NCBI RefSeq assembly: GCF_000430845.1
Contig: NZ_AUMU01000015.1
Span: 55,067 to 119,066, forward strand
Length of the DNA: 64,000 bases
Direction of reading: 5' to 3'
From: Chryseobacterium gregarium DSM 19109
GTDB taxonomy: Bacteria > Bacteroidota > Bacteroidia > Flavobacteriales > Weeksellaceae
A model generated the notes under the pieces. The model was given only the letters and a program-made list of their open reading frames with translations. It searched no databases and had not been told where the DNA came from. Each line of letters starts with the position of its first letter. Within the stretch, counting starts at the first letter, position 1. Shown one piece after another: positions 36,405 through 45,933 of the stretch. The translations under genes and the position numbers were made by a program.

Positions 36405-37250
36405 TTAAAAAACTCTATAAAGATTAAACCCGAAGAAAATCTGTCCCTTTTCCCACTTGCCTGTAGCATTCGTAAGGTATCCGATATCTGAATTGATCTG
36501 GGAATTTGTAAATAATAACTGGAACACATGTCCCCCGGTTTCTATATCCATCCCTAAAGACAAAGGGTTTTTATAGAAACTGTGGTTATCGAAATTCACA
36601 AAATATTCTGCATTAATGGATATTCTTTTTGAAATCTTATACCTTCCGCCGAGGCCGGTCAGAAACTGGTTATTATCTTCTATTTTTGGTTCATAGAGAT
36701 TTTTATGAACATAAGACGGCGTAAGCTGCAATGAAAAATTATCATTGAATCGTCTGGAAATCAAAGCCTGTGTAAGATAAGAAAGTCTGTCCCCGAATTT
36801 AAGATGCGGATAATTGTCTTTGCTGAGGTCTGTATTAACCGCTATAACGTTATATCCGACTACATCTACCGGAAAGTTTTCGCTTTGCTTTACCAGCCTG
36901 TACTTGGTACCGCCCTCAAAAGTTTTAAGATTGGTTTCTCTGGAAAAGTTTAATGAAAGCCAGTCTGTAGCACCGTAAATAACACCCAGTTTAGTAGAAG
37001 CGTCATCCAATCCGAAGAAATCTTTAAATCCTTTGCTGACATCCCCGAAACGGTGCGCTACAACAATGTACCATTCATTTTCTGCAGAAAGTTTTGTAGA
37101 TTGTCCTGTAACAATCTGCAATGCCTTAAAGGCAGGCTGGGAAGTCTCGGTAGTTTTTGTTTGAACAGTGTCAATATCTTTCAACAGGTCTTCCTGGGCA
37201 AAGGAGAGAACTGATGTAAGTATTGACAAAAATAAGAGAGTTTTTGTCAT
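36405..37250 (-). CDS. DUF5777-like outer-membrane beta-barrel
   Basis: A 281-residue exported barrel (cleavage near SFAQE). After a linker rich in Thr come strands such as EWYIVVAHRFGDVSKGFKDF, LGVIYGATDWLSLNFSRE and a terminal FFGFNLYRVF. The HRFGD and GL(D)DAS phrases match my memory of DUF5777 proteins, which co-occur with cytochromes and YceI in Bacteroidetes; function unknown. First gene of the operon, starting 58 bases after a Crp/Fnr-type palindrome. Confidence 0.8.
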   Translation of the reverse strand: MTKTLLFLSILTSVLSFAQEDLLKDIDTVQTKTTETSQPAFKALQIVTGQSTKLSAENEWYIVVAHRFGDVSKGFKDFFGLDDASTKLGVIYGATDWLSLNFSRETNLKTFEGGTKYRLVKQSENFPVDVVGYNVIAVNTDLSKDNYPHLKFGDRLSYLTQALISRRFNDNFSLQLTPSYVHKNLYEPKIEDNNQFLTGLGGRYKISKRISINAEYFVNFDNHSFYKNPLSLGMDIETGGHVFQLLFTNSQINSDIGYLTNATGKWEKGQIFFGFNLYRVF

Positions 37251-37276
37251 ACACATTATTAATAAAATTAGTACAA

Positions 37277-37321
37277 CAAACTTATAGACTTAAAGGGTTA
37301 AAATCGTGTGATAAAAGTCAC
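37277..37321 (-). promoter_or_regulatory. Crp/Fnr-type operator and promoter of the five-gene operon
   Basis: On the minus strand GTGA-N6-TCAC (37321-37308) precedes TAAGTTTG (37284-37277) by 23 bases. That puts the palindrome centre near -43 from the expected start, where a class II activator binds. The same arrangement occurs at 40267-40311. Confidence 0.7.
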
Positions 37322-37429
37322 CGGCCGAATTGTTTTTTAATTATGAAATATAATAAAGAGAAATCATCTCATTATAACGGTATAGACCAGGTTTTATTTT
37401 TCGAAGTTATTTTTAAAGACACAGTAATT

Positions 37430-37511
<82 letters not shown>

Positions 37512-37520
37512 TCTCAGTTT

Positions 37521-39383
37521 TTAAGGAACAAGAGGATTACTGTTAAAAATATGACTGATTGATGAAAGTTCAGGACTTAGTTGTGCTGAAGAACCTGCTG
37601 AATGACATCCAAAGCAGTTGGTTCTGGGATCGCTATTCACATTTTGAAATTGTGAATATGTTTCCATAGTGGTGTTGGATAACTGGTTTGTTCCCGCGTG
37701 TGTAAAATCTGTTGCAGAAATATTCCAGGTTGAGCCTATATGAAAGTATTTTTTTCTGATATCATTTCCTATAAGTCTTGCGTTAACATCATTATTTCCT
37801 GCAATAACCTGAGCATTGCTTCTGTCTTCAGTTAATCCGACAAAAGATGATTTAAAACCGAAAGGTTTGGTTCGCTGAGTATCACTCCCGCTTATCGTAA
37901 AAGGAGATATTGCATTAATATCAACATCATTCATTTGCATATGAGAAACATTAAAAGATGTTGCAGTAGCGGAAGAAAATAACCAAGCTGTACCTGTTCC
38001 GAAGTTTGTATCAGCAGCTACAGATGTAATTCCGTTATTAGAATTCCTATAATTATATGCTCTGTTGGGAGAATTATTAATATGTTCTATCGACCCCCAT
38101 ATCATTTCAGGATGTCCCGCTACACTTCCTACGATATGCATACCTACCAAAGCAACAATAGCTATCTTTGTTCCGTTTCTGGTCCAAACATTTGTTGATG
38201 TTTGTGTATAATTCGGGATTGTGGCTCTCACTGTTATATAGTCTTGAGGGTTGGGTAGATTAGTAGTTTCTATCCACGATGTTTTTAATTCCATGGCAAG
38301 AGAATTTGGTTCAATTATAGGAATATTTTTTGTTGCGGCGTAAGCAATTATGGCATTCAACTCTGTCTGAGTAGTAGGAAATCTTGCTGTAGCTGGTAAA
38401 ACCCCATTCTTTACCATTGTTAAGAAAACAGCGAAAACATCATTTACCATTGAATTGTAGTAGATCAGAGATCCATTTTTAGCCATTAAAACATCACCAG
38501 TCGCTTGTCCCTGATCTGACACAATGATAGTAATAACACCATTTATTCTGGCAATAAATACATCTTTTAGTAAATCGGTTTTAAACTGCTGTACAGTACT
38601 ATTCTCATTTAATGGTTTTGAATAAATAAGTTTTGGCTCATTAATTATCTGAGCACTAGTATCAAAAAAAGCAACTTTTTCATTAACTATTTTAACATAT
38701 TTTATTTCTTTTTGATTATTCCCATCCATTATTAATTTATTACCATTATTAGAAATCGGAGCTCTATCTAGATCAAATATTTTTTTTGTTTCTTTTTCAA
38801 AAATTACCGGTAATTTATTTTCTCCATTTGATGTTCCTTTGATATCAAAGGTCATATCAGTACCTACATCTAGGCTTTTAAATGATTGTTCAGGATTAGT
38901 AGAGGACTTTAAAAAAAATGATTTACATGTATGCTTTTTTAAAGTTCTTAAACCTGTAACCGGATCTGCAGTAGTTACATCATAAAACTCTGGAGAATTA
39001 AATACGAAGCCATTACAGCTACCATACCCGCCAGTAGAAGGCGTCGGTGATAAAAGCCACAGGAACATTTGTTCTGTCCATCTGTAAAAGTTCAGATTTA
39101 TAAATGCATTCGTAGGATTTGACGAGTGTAAGGCCACCGGATTAGGAGCAGAATCATTAAAGGTTAAACCATTTGCCGGTTTTACAAACACATTCTCAAC
39201 GGGCGTTACTCCGGTAGGTAACCAGTTATCAAATTCCGACTGAGGAACTATATTTCCTGTATCCATTGCATTTAACGGCATAACCGTAGCTTTGAACCCC
39301 TGATAAATATCTGAGGTTTTCATAAAGTTATAAGTTATTAAAATGGAAGCAGCAAAAGAGATTGTAAATAATATCTTTTTCAT
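37521..39383 (-). CDS. large exported protein with a C-terminal haem c motif
   Basis: A 620-residue exported protein (signal-like MKKILFTISFAASILITYNF). The middle has a conserved-looking block (IAIVALVGMHIVGSVAGHPEM, then WGSIEHINN) and an earlier WTEQMFLWLLSP. The very C-terminus carries one haem c motif, CFGCH at residues 590-594. I recall similar IALVGMHxVGSxxGHPEMVW blocks in cytochrome-like proteins, but the family has no function I know. It follows the T9SS protein by 36 bases. No T9SS tail is present on this protein. Confidence 0.8.
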   Translation of the reverse strand: MKKILFTISFAASILITYNFMKTSDIYQGFKATVMPLNAMDTGNIVPQSEFDNWLPTGVTPVENVFVKPANGLTFNDSAPNPVALHSSNPTNAFINLNFYRWTEQMFLWLLSPTPSTGGYGSCNGFVFNSPEFYDVTTADPVTGLRTLKKHTCKSFFLKSSTNPEQSFKSLDVGTDMTFDIKGTSNGENKLPVIFEKETKKIFDLDRAPISNNGNKLIMDGNNQKEIKYVKIVNEKVAFFDTSAQIINEPKLIYSKPLNENSTVQQFKTDLLKDVFIARINGVITIIVSDQGQATGDVLMAKNGSLIYYNSMVNDVFAVFLTMVKNGVLPATARFPTTQTELNAIIAYAATKNIPIIEPNSLAMELKTSWIETTNLPNPQDYITVRATIPNYTQTSTNVWTRNGTKIAIVALVGMHIVGSVAGHPEMIWGSIEHINNSPNRAYNYRNSNNGITSVAADTNFGTGTAWLFSSATATSFNVSHMQMNDVDINAISPFTISGSDTQRTKPFGFKSSFVGLTEDRSNAQVIAGNNDVNARLIGNDIRKKYFHIGSTWNISATDFTHAGTNQLSNTTMETYSQFQNVNSDPRTNCFGCHSAGSSAQLSPELSSISHIFNSNPLVP

Positions 39384-39419
39384 AATTTCATAGTTATTAG
39401 TTAGTTAATGGTTGCTTTA

Positions 39420-40217
39420 TTAGTTTTTTATTAATTTATGCGTGGTAACCTGTTTGTCGGTATATATTTTTACATAATAAACTCCCGGAAGCTGCTTGCT
39501 TAAATCAATGTATGTGTTCTTAGATATCTTTTCCAATTTAATAACTCTGTCTCCCTTTGCATCAAAGACCTCACAGTTAAAGCTATCGGTATCTGCCATA
39601 ATCTGGAATACGTTTTTCGTTGGATTTGGATATAATATATCTTTTTTATAGCTTAAGCTTTTTTGTACATCGTTTTTTGCTTTAAATATGGTCACATCGT
39701 CCAAAACTATAGGGTTGGCACTATCCGTTTTATATTGTGTTGAAACAAATCTTATAACCGATTTGCTATTTTTAGAATAATCTGTTAAAGGAATTTGTAT
39801 TTTCTCCTGTCCGTCATTTTTATTGGCATTGAGAGTTAAAAGTTTTTGCCATTTTCCTTTTTCATCAAGAAGTTCGACCGATAAAGTATTGTCTGTCCCA
39901 TTTTCTTTTTTCTTCTGCAAATAAAGAAATTCCAATACTATATTGCCTTTTGATAAATCAATTGGTTGCGTGCTTAATGACGTTGAGACAGGACGAGTAG
40001 CGAGACCGTTAAAAAAAACGGCACTATTTTTACCTTTTAAGGGAGAATCTACTCCTATTGCGGAAATTCCGAAATCAATCCAGGTAGTCTCCTGATCGAT
40101 AAAATCTTGTGTAAATTTACCTGGAAAGCCATCTTCAAAGTTCTCTTCAAAAATGGTCTCCTGTGCATCTAAAAGTGAAAAAGATGCCATTATAGACAAT
40201 AGAATTGTTTTTTTCAT
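39420..40217 (-). CDS. jelly-roll-like protein with T9SS sorting domain
   Basis: A 265-residue exported protein (cleavage near LLDAQ). The N-terminal 150 residues look like a MAM or jelly-roll beta-sandwich (FEENFEDGFPGKFTQDF, then LDDVTIFKAK), followed by a T9SS type A tail (ILYPNPTKNVFQI through YYVKIYTDKQ). First gene of its operon, 81 bases after a Crp/Fnr-type palindrome. Confidence 0.85.
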   Translation of the reverse strand: MKKTILLSIMASFSLLDAQETIFEENFEDGFPGKFTQDFIDQETTWIDFGISAIGVDSPLKGKNSAVFFNGLATRPVSTSLSTQPIDLSKGNIVLEFLYLQKKKENGTDNTLSVELLDEKGKWQKLLTLNANKNDGQEKIQIPLTDYSKNSKSVIRFVSTQYKTDSANPIVLDDVTIFKAKNDVQKSLSYKKDILYPNPTKNVFQIMADTDSFNCEVFDAKGDRVIKLEKISKNTYIDLSKQLPGVYYVKIYTDKQVTTHKLIKN

Positions 40218-40266
40218 GATATATTAGTTTAAAATATTTCAAATATTTAATTTGATAATTATATCA

Positions 40267-40311
40267 CAAACTTAAAGAATTATATATTCATAATTATGTG
40301 ATAAATGTCAC
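40267..40311 (-). promoter_or_regulatory. Crp/Fnr-type operator and promoter of the two-gene operon
   Basis: GTGA-N6-TCAC (40311-40298) precedes TAAGTTTG (40274-40267) by the same 23 bases as upstream of the DUF5777 gene. Flanking bases are also conserved (ACAATT and CGGTGAC on the minus strand). Confidence 0.7.
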
Positions 40312-40368
40312 CGATTAAATTGTTTTTATCAATTAACCATCTGAAATAATTAAAACTTTATATATATA

Positions 40369-41031
40369 TCATAATTTTCTTACTAAATCATCAACGGGAA
40401 TTTTTATACCTTCTTTAGTCTGAATAAGCTCGCCTTCATTTTCCATCTTTTTTATTACTCTGCTGACCACTTCCCGGGAAGTTCCAAGATTGCTGGCAAT
40501 TTCTCTGTGTGTAAGCTTAACCGGGTTACTTCCTATAGCAGAAATCTGCTGTTTAATATAGTTCAGAACCCTTTTGTCCAGTTTGTGGAAAACAGCGTCA
40601 TTCACCATATTCATTACATCTGAGAATCTTTTGTCATATTCATGATAAAAAACCCTGTTGATTTCAGGAAACCTGATCAGCCATTCGTGAACCACGGAAA
40701 TAGGAATCAGTATCACTTCAGAGTTTTCTTCCGCAACGGCATAGATGCGGCTTATACAGTCTGTGAAAATAGATGAAAAGGTCATCAGGCAGCTGTCATT
40801 TGCTTTTATGTAATAATAAATAAGTTCCCTACCATCGTTTAAAGTAAAAACCCTGATAGAACCTTTTGTCAGAAAGGGAATGAACTTGTTTTTCTGCCCG
40901 TCTCTTACGATTTCGGTTTTTGCTTTGATCTCGGTAAGCATCGCATGCTGATCAAACTCATTCAGAAAATCAGCTCCTAAAAAGCCGAATTTATTTAGAA
41001 TAAACTGATTATTTACCATATCCTTTGTCAT
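40369..41031 (-). CDS. Crp/Fnr-family transcriptional regulator
   Basis: A 220-residue regulator: cyclic-nucleotide-binding-like beta-roll over about residues 20-130, a dimer helix, and a winged HTH (LTHREIASNLGTSREVVSRVI). There is no N-terminal Cys cluster, so it is not an iron-sulphur FNR. It lies 151 bases from the two-gene operon and is the obvious candidate to bind both GTGA-N6-TCAC sites. The start may be the ATG four codons in. Confidence 0.92.
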   Translation of the reverse strand: MTKDMVNNQFILNKFGFLGADFLNEFDQHAMLTEIKAKTEIVRDGQKNKFIPFLTKGSIRVFTLNDGRELIYYYIKANDSCLMTFSSIFTDCISRIYAVAEENSEVILIPISVVHEWLIRFPEINRVFYHEYDKRFSDVMNMVNDAVFHKLDKRVLNYIKQQISAIGSNPVKLTHREIASNLGTSREVVSRVIKKMENEGELIQTKEGIKIPVDDLVRKL

Positions 41032-41139
41032 TATTTAATAACAAAGATATACAATTGTGAAGTTTGTATATTATTTTTTTAATCTATCAAAGATATTTAA
41101 GCCCATACAAAAATTTAATCTTTGTCTGTATCACTCTTA

Positions 41140-41171
41140 ATAAAAAATGCCTCAGTTTTCACTGAGGCATC
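41140..41171 (-). terminator. terminator after the DUF3467 gene
   Basis: ATGCCTCAG (41147-41155) pairs with CTGAGGCAT (41162-41170), minus-strand T tail. Confidence 0.85.
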
Positions 41172-41191
41172 CTTATTTATGTAAGAAAATC

Positions 41192-41500
41192 TTAAGCATT
41201 TACATTGTTCCCTCCTAAAACGAAAGGCTCAACTTCTTTGATTTCTCCGAACTGCTGCTCATAGTTAGTAATGTTCTGTTGAAGAGCAGTAAGTACTCTT
41301 TTAGCATGAAGTGGAGCAAGAATTACTCTTGAACGCACATTCGCCTGCTGTACACCCGGCATTAACTGGATGAAATCTACTACAAACTCAGACGGAGAGT
41401 GGTTTACTAACGCAAGGTTACAGTAAACTCCTGATGCTACCATCTCGTTCAGTTGGATGTTGATGTTGTTTGGATCGTTGTTTTGATTCTGGTTGTCCAT
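41192..41500 (-). CDS. DUF3467 family protein
   Basis: A 102-residue cytosolic protein. The core from VASGVYCNLALVNHSPSEFVVDF through RVILAPLHAKRVLTAL matches DUF3467, which is commonly next to rpoC in Bacteroidetes; its role is unknown. The start at 41500 (MDNQNQNN) is chosen over a longer frame that runs into the rpoC spacer repeat. Confidence 0.9.
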   Translation of the reverse strand: MDNQNQNNDPNNINIQLNEMVASGVYCNLALVNHSPSEFVVDFIQLMPGVQQANVRSRVILAPLHAKRVLTALQQNITNYEQQFGEIKEVEPFVLGGNNVNA

Positions 41501-41524
41501 TGTATAAATTATATTTTTTGAAAA

Positions 41525-41585
41525 TGAAATTTGAGATTGTGAAAGTATAAAAATAAATTCAAACCTCAAATTTCAAATTATTAAT
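41525..41585. repeat. inverted repeat between rpoC and the DUF3467 gene
   Basis: TGAAATTTGAG (41525-41535) is the exact reverse complement of CTCAAATTTCA (41575-41585), 39 bases apart, in an 86-base spacer. Confidence 0.65.
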
Positions 41586-41586
41586 T

Positions 41587-44500
41587 TTAGTTAAGATCTT
41601 CGAATTCTTTTTTAGAACCCACGATCACATTCTGATATTCTTTAAGACCTGTACCTGCAGGGATTCTGTGTCCTACAATTACATTTTCCTTAAGACCGCT
41701 TAAGAAATCTATCTTACCGGCAACTGCCGCCTCGTTAAGAACCTTGGTGGTTTCCTGGAATGATGCTGCAGACATGAATGACTTCGTCTGAAGGGCTGCT
41801 CTCGTAATCCCTTGCAATACAGGAGTTGCTGTAGCAGGCAAAGCTTCTCTTACTTCAACCAAAGCCTGATCTTCACGCTTCAACTTAGAGTTTTCGTCTC
41901 TTAATTCTCTTGCTGTAATCATCTGACCCGGTTTGAATTCTTTCGAATCTCCCGCTTCAGTAACTACTTTAAGACCGAATACTCTGTTATTTTCTTCCAA
42001 GAAATCAAACTTATGCTCCAAAGCACCTTCAAGGAACTGAGTATCACCTCCGTCAACGATAGATACTTTCGTCATCATCTGTCTTACGATAATTTCGAAG
42101 TGCTTATCATCAATTTTTACTCCCTGAAGTCGGTACACTTCCTGAATTTCATTTACCAGATATTCCTGAACTGCCGTTGGACCTTTAATTCTCAGGATAT
42201 CATCCGGAGTGATAGATCCGTCAGAAAGCGGCGAACCGGCTCTTACGAAGTCATTCTCTTGAACAAGGATCTGGTTGGATAATTTAACTAGGTAAATTTT
42301 TCTTTCACCCGTTTTAGCCTCCACGATTAATTCACGGTTACCTCTTTTGATTTTTCCGTAAGAAACCACCCCGTCGATTTCTGTAACCACTGCCGGGTTG
42401 GAAGGGTTTCTTGCTTCGAACAATTCGGTAACTCTCGGAAGACCTCCGGTGATATCCCCTGCTTTTGCAGATTTTCTCGGGATTTTGATCAAGACTTTAC
42501 CAGCCTTGATTTTCTCACCATCGTTTACCATTAAGTGGGCTCCTACCGGTAAGTTGTATGCTTTCTGCTCAACTCCTTTAGAATCTACCACTTTTAAAGT
42601 AGGTACGGCTTTCTTATTTCTGGATTCAGAGATTACTTTCTCTTCAAATCCGGTCTGTTCGTCAATCTCTAGCTGGAATGAAATACCCTGGATGATATCT
42701 TCATATTCTACCTTACCGGCAGTTTCTGCAATGATAACCGCGTTATACGGATCCCATCTACAGATCACATCTCCTTTATTTACTTTATCGCCTGGTTTTA
42801 CAGCCAATATGGAACCGTAAGGGACGTTAGCGATCATTAACGGAGTTCTGGACTCATTATCAGCCACCAATCTGAATTCTGTAGAACGGGAAACCACCAC
42901 TTCAGCCGTATTTCCGCTTTCATCTTCAGAAGTAATGGTTCTTACTTCGTCCATTTCAACGATACCGTCTCTTCTTGCAACAATCGATGGATTTTCTGAT
43001 ACGTTACCTGCAGTACCCCCCTGGTGGAAAGTTCTCAACGTAAGCTGAGTTCCCGGTTCCCCGATGGACTGTGCTGCAATTACACCTACCGCTTCACCCA
43101 TGTGGATTACTTTACCGGTGGCTAAGTTTCTACCGTAACATTTCGCACAGATTCCTTTCTTAGCTTCACAGGTCAACGGTGAACGAACTTCCACCGATTC
43201 CAATGCCGCTTCTTCAATTCTCTTGGCTAATGCTTCGTTGATTACCTGATCCGCTTCAGTGATTAATTCATCACTTTCAGGATCATAAATATTATGAAGA
43301 GAAACCCTACCTAAGATTCTTTCAGAGATTCTTTCAACAATCTCGTCATTTTTCTTAAGCGCAGTTACCTCTGTACCTCTTAAAGTTCCGCAGTCTGCTT
43401 CTGTAACGATAACATCCTGAGCAACGTCTACCAATCTTCTCGTTAAGTAACCGGCATCGGCCGTCTTAAGAGCGGTATCCGCAAGACCTTTACGGGCACC
43501 GTGGGTAGAGATAAAGTATTCTAAGATGGAAAGGCCTTCCTTAAAGTTTGCAAGGATCGGGTTTTCGATGATTTCCGCACCGGTAGATCCGGCTTTCTGC
43601 GGTTTTGCCATCAAACCTCTCATCCCTGACAACTGACGGATCTGTTCCTTAGAACCCCTTGCTCCGGAGTCAAGCATCATATATACAGAATTGAATCCAC
43701 CCTGGTCAACTTTCATTCTGCTCATGATCATTTCAGTTAATCCTGCGTTGGTGTTTGTCCAAACGTCAATTACCTGATTGTAACGTTCCGTATCCGTAAT
43801 AAGACCCATGTTATAGTTGGCTCTGATTTCGTCTACCGTTTCAATAGAGGTCGCAATCATTTTCTTTTTCTCAACAGGAACTACAATGTCACCTAATGAG
43901 AACGAAAGCCCTCCTTTGAATGCGTTTGAATACCCTAAGTCTTTCATTGCATCCAGGAACTTCACTGTGGTAGGGAAATCGGTATCCGCTAAAACTCTAC
44001 CGATAACGTTTCTTAATGATTTCTTAGTTAATAGTTCATTAATATACCCTGACTTTTTAGGTACAATCTGGTTGAACAGGATTCTCCCCACAGAAGTTTC
44101 GATCAGTCTTGTGACGATCTCCCCTTCTTCTTTTACCGGAAGACGGCATCTTACCTTGGCATTTAAAGAAACCCTGCCTTCAGCATAAGCGATTTCCGCT
44201 TCTTCAGGAGAATAGAATGTAAGGCCTTCACCTTTCACTTTCACATCATCTGTAGAGCTTAATTCTTTGGTCATGAAATAAAGACCAAGAACCATGTCCT
44301 GAGAAGGTACGGTGATCGGAGAACCGTTTGCCGGGTTCAGGATATTCTGAGAACCTAACATCAGTAACTGTGCTTCAAGGATTGCTTCAGGACCTAATGG
44401 TAAGTGTACCGCCATCTGGTCACCGTCGAAATCGGCATTAAAGGCTGTTGTTACCAACGGGTGAAGCTGGATTGCTTTCCCTTCGATCATCTTAGGCTGG

Positions 44501-45852
44501 AATGCCTGGATCCCCAGTCTGTGAAGCGTAGGTGCTCTGTTCAGAAGAACAGGGTGACCTTTCATCACGTTTTCAAGGATATCATATACTACAGGCTCTT
44601 TCCTGTCAATAATTCTCTTTGCAGATTTTACTGTTTTTACAATCCCTCTTTCAATCAGTTTTCTGATGATAAACGGTTTGTAAAGCTCAGCAGCCATATC
44701 TTTAGGGATACCGCATTCGTGAAGCTGTAAGTTCGGACCTACAACAATTACCGAACGCGCCGAGTAATCTACCCTTTTCCCCAATAAGTTCTGACGGAAA
44801 CGACCCTGCTTACCTTTCAATGAATCTGAAAGTGATTTCAACGGTCTGTTAGACTCAGATTTTACGGCTGAAGATTTTCTTGTATTATCAAATAATGAAT
44901 CTACTGATTCCTGAAGCATACGCTTCTCGTTTCTTAAGATTACTTCCGGAGCTTTGATCTCCAGTAATCTTTTCAAACGGTTATTTCTGATAATTACCCT
45001 TCTGTAAAGGTCATTTAAATCGGAAGTGGCGAAACGTCCACCATCCAACGGAACCAATGGTCTCAATTCCGGTGGTATAACCGGAAGCACACGCATAATC
45101 ATCCATTCCGGCTTATTGATCATTCTTGTATTGGCACCTCTCAATGCTTCTACAACGTTCAGTCTTTTTAAAGCCTCCGTTCTTCTTTGTTTTGAACCTT
45201 CGTTGTGTGCTTTGTGTCTTAAATCGAAAGACAGTGCATCAAGGTCGATTCTCTTCAACAATTCCTCAACGGCTTCAGCACCCATTTTGGCGATAAATTT
45301 GTTCGGATCGGAATCATCAAGATACTGGTTTTCAACCGGAAGCGTTTCCATGATGTCAAGGTATTCCTCTTCTGTCAGGAATTCCATGTTATCAAAGTCG
45401 GATCCGTCTAATTTCTTAGCAATCCCCTGCTGAATCACTACATACCTTTCGTAATAGATGATCATATCCAATTTCTTGGAAGGGATCCCTAAAAGATATC
45501 CGATTTTATTCGGCAATGAACGGAAATACCAGATGTGCGCGATAGGAACGACCAGGTTAATATGCCCGATTCTTTCCCTTCTTACCTTTTTCTCGGTAAC
45601 TTCTACTCCACAACGGTCACAAACAATCCCCTTGTAACGAATTCTCTTGTATTTTCCACAAGCACATTCGTAATCTTTGATAGGACCGAAGATCTTTTCA
45701 CAGAACAAACCATCCCTTTCAGGCTTGTGTGTTCTGTAGTTAATGGTTTCCGGTTTTAAAACCTCTCCTCTTGAGTCCTGAAGAATGGACTCCGGAGAAG
45801 CTAAACCGATGGTTATTTTATTAAATCTACTTGATTTATTTTTATTTGACAT
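41587..45852 (-). CDS. rpoC: RNA polymerase subunit beta'
   Basis: The 1421-residue catalytic large subunit. The N-terminal zinc site is [20 protein letters not shown], the active-site Mg loop is [15 protein letters not shown], and the second zinc site is in [13 protein letters not shown]. The Bacteroidetes-typical length and the downstream DUF3467 gene fit. It follows rpoB by 81 bases of AT-rich direct repeat. Confidence 0.99.
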   Translation of the reverse strand: MSNKNKSSRFNKITIGLASPESILQDSRGEVLKPETINYRTHKPERDGLFCEKIFGPIKDYECACGKYKRIRYKGIVCDRCGVEVTEKKVRRERIGHINLVVPIAHIWYFRSLPNKIGYLLGIPSKKLDMIIYYERYVVIQQGIAKKLDGSDFDNMEFLTEEEYLDIMETLPVENQYLDDSDPNKFIAKMGAEAVEELLKRIDLDALSFDLRHKAHNEGSKQRRTEALKRLNVVEALRGANTRMINKPEWMIMRVLPVIPPELRPLVPLDGGRFATSDLNDLYRRVIIRNNRLKRLLEIKAPEVILRNEKRMLQESVDSLFDNTRKSSAVKSESNRPLKSLSDSLKGKQGRFRQNLLGKRVDYSARSVIVVGPNLQLHECGIPKDMAAELYKPFIIRKLIERGIVKTVKSAKRIIDRKEPVVYDILENVMKGHPVLLNRAPTLHRLGIQAFQPKMIEGKAIQLHPLVTTAFNADFDGDQMAVHLPLGPEAILEAQLLMLGSQNILNPANGSPITVPSQDMVLGLYFMTKELSSTDDVKVKGEGLTFYSPEEAEIAYAEGRVSLNAKVRCRLPVKEEGEIVTRLIETSVGRILFNQIVPKKSGYINELLTKKSLRNVIGRVLADTDFPTTVKFLDAMKDLGYSNAFKGGLSFSLGDIVVPVEKKKMIATSIETVDEIRANYNMGLITDTERYNQVIDVWTNTNAGLTEMIMSRMKVDQGGFNSVYMMLDSGARGSKEQIRQLSGMRGLMAKPQKAGSTGAEIIENPILANFKEGLSILEYFISTHGARKGLADTALKTADAGYLTRRLVDVAQDVIVTEADCGTLRGTEVTALKKNDEIVERISERILGRVSLHNIYDPESDELITEADQVINEALAKRIEEAALESVEVRSPLTCEAKKGICAKCYGRNLATGKVIHMGEAVGVIAAQSIGEPGTQLTLRTFHQGGTAGNVSENPSIVARRDGIVEMDEVRTITSEDESGNTAEVVVSRSTEFRLVADNESRTPLMIANVPYGSILAVKPGDKVNKGDVICRWDPYNAVIIAETAGKVEYEDIIQGISFQLEIDEQTGFEEKVISESRNKKAVPTLKVVDSKGVEQKAYNLPVGAHLMVNDGEKIKAGKVLIKIPRKSAKAGDITGGLPRVTELFEARNPSNPAVVTEIDGVVSYGKIKRGNRELIVEAKTGERKIYLVKLSNQILVQENDFVRAGSPLSDGSITPDDILRIKGPTAVQEYLVNEIQEVYRLQGVKIDDKHFEIIVRQMMTKVSIVDGGDTQFLEGALEHKFDFLEENNRVFGLKVVTEAGDSKEFKPGQMITARELRDENSKLKREDQALVEVREALPATATPVLQGITRAALQTKSFMSAASFQETTKVLNEAAVAGKIDFLSGLKENVIVGHRIPAGTGLKEYQNVIVGSKKEFEDLN

Positions 45853-45933
45853 TTTTTAGATTTTAGATTTTGGATTATAAATTTTGGATTATAAATTCTG
45901 AATCGATTCAAAATTCACATTCAAAATTTAAAA

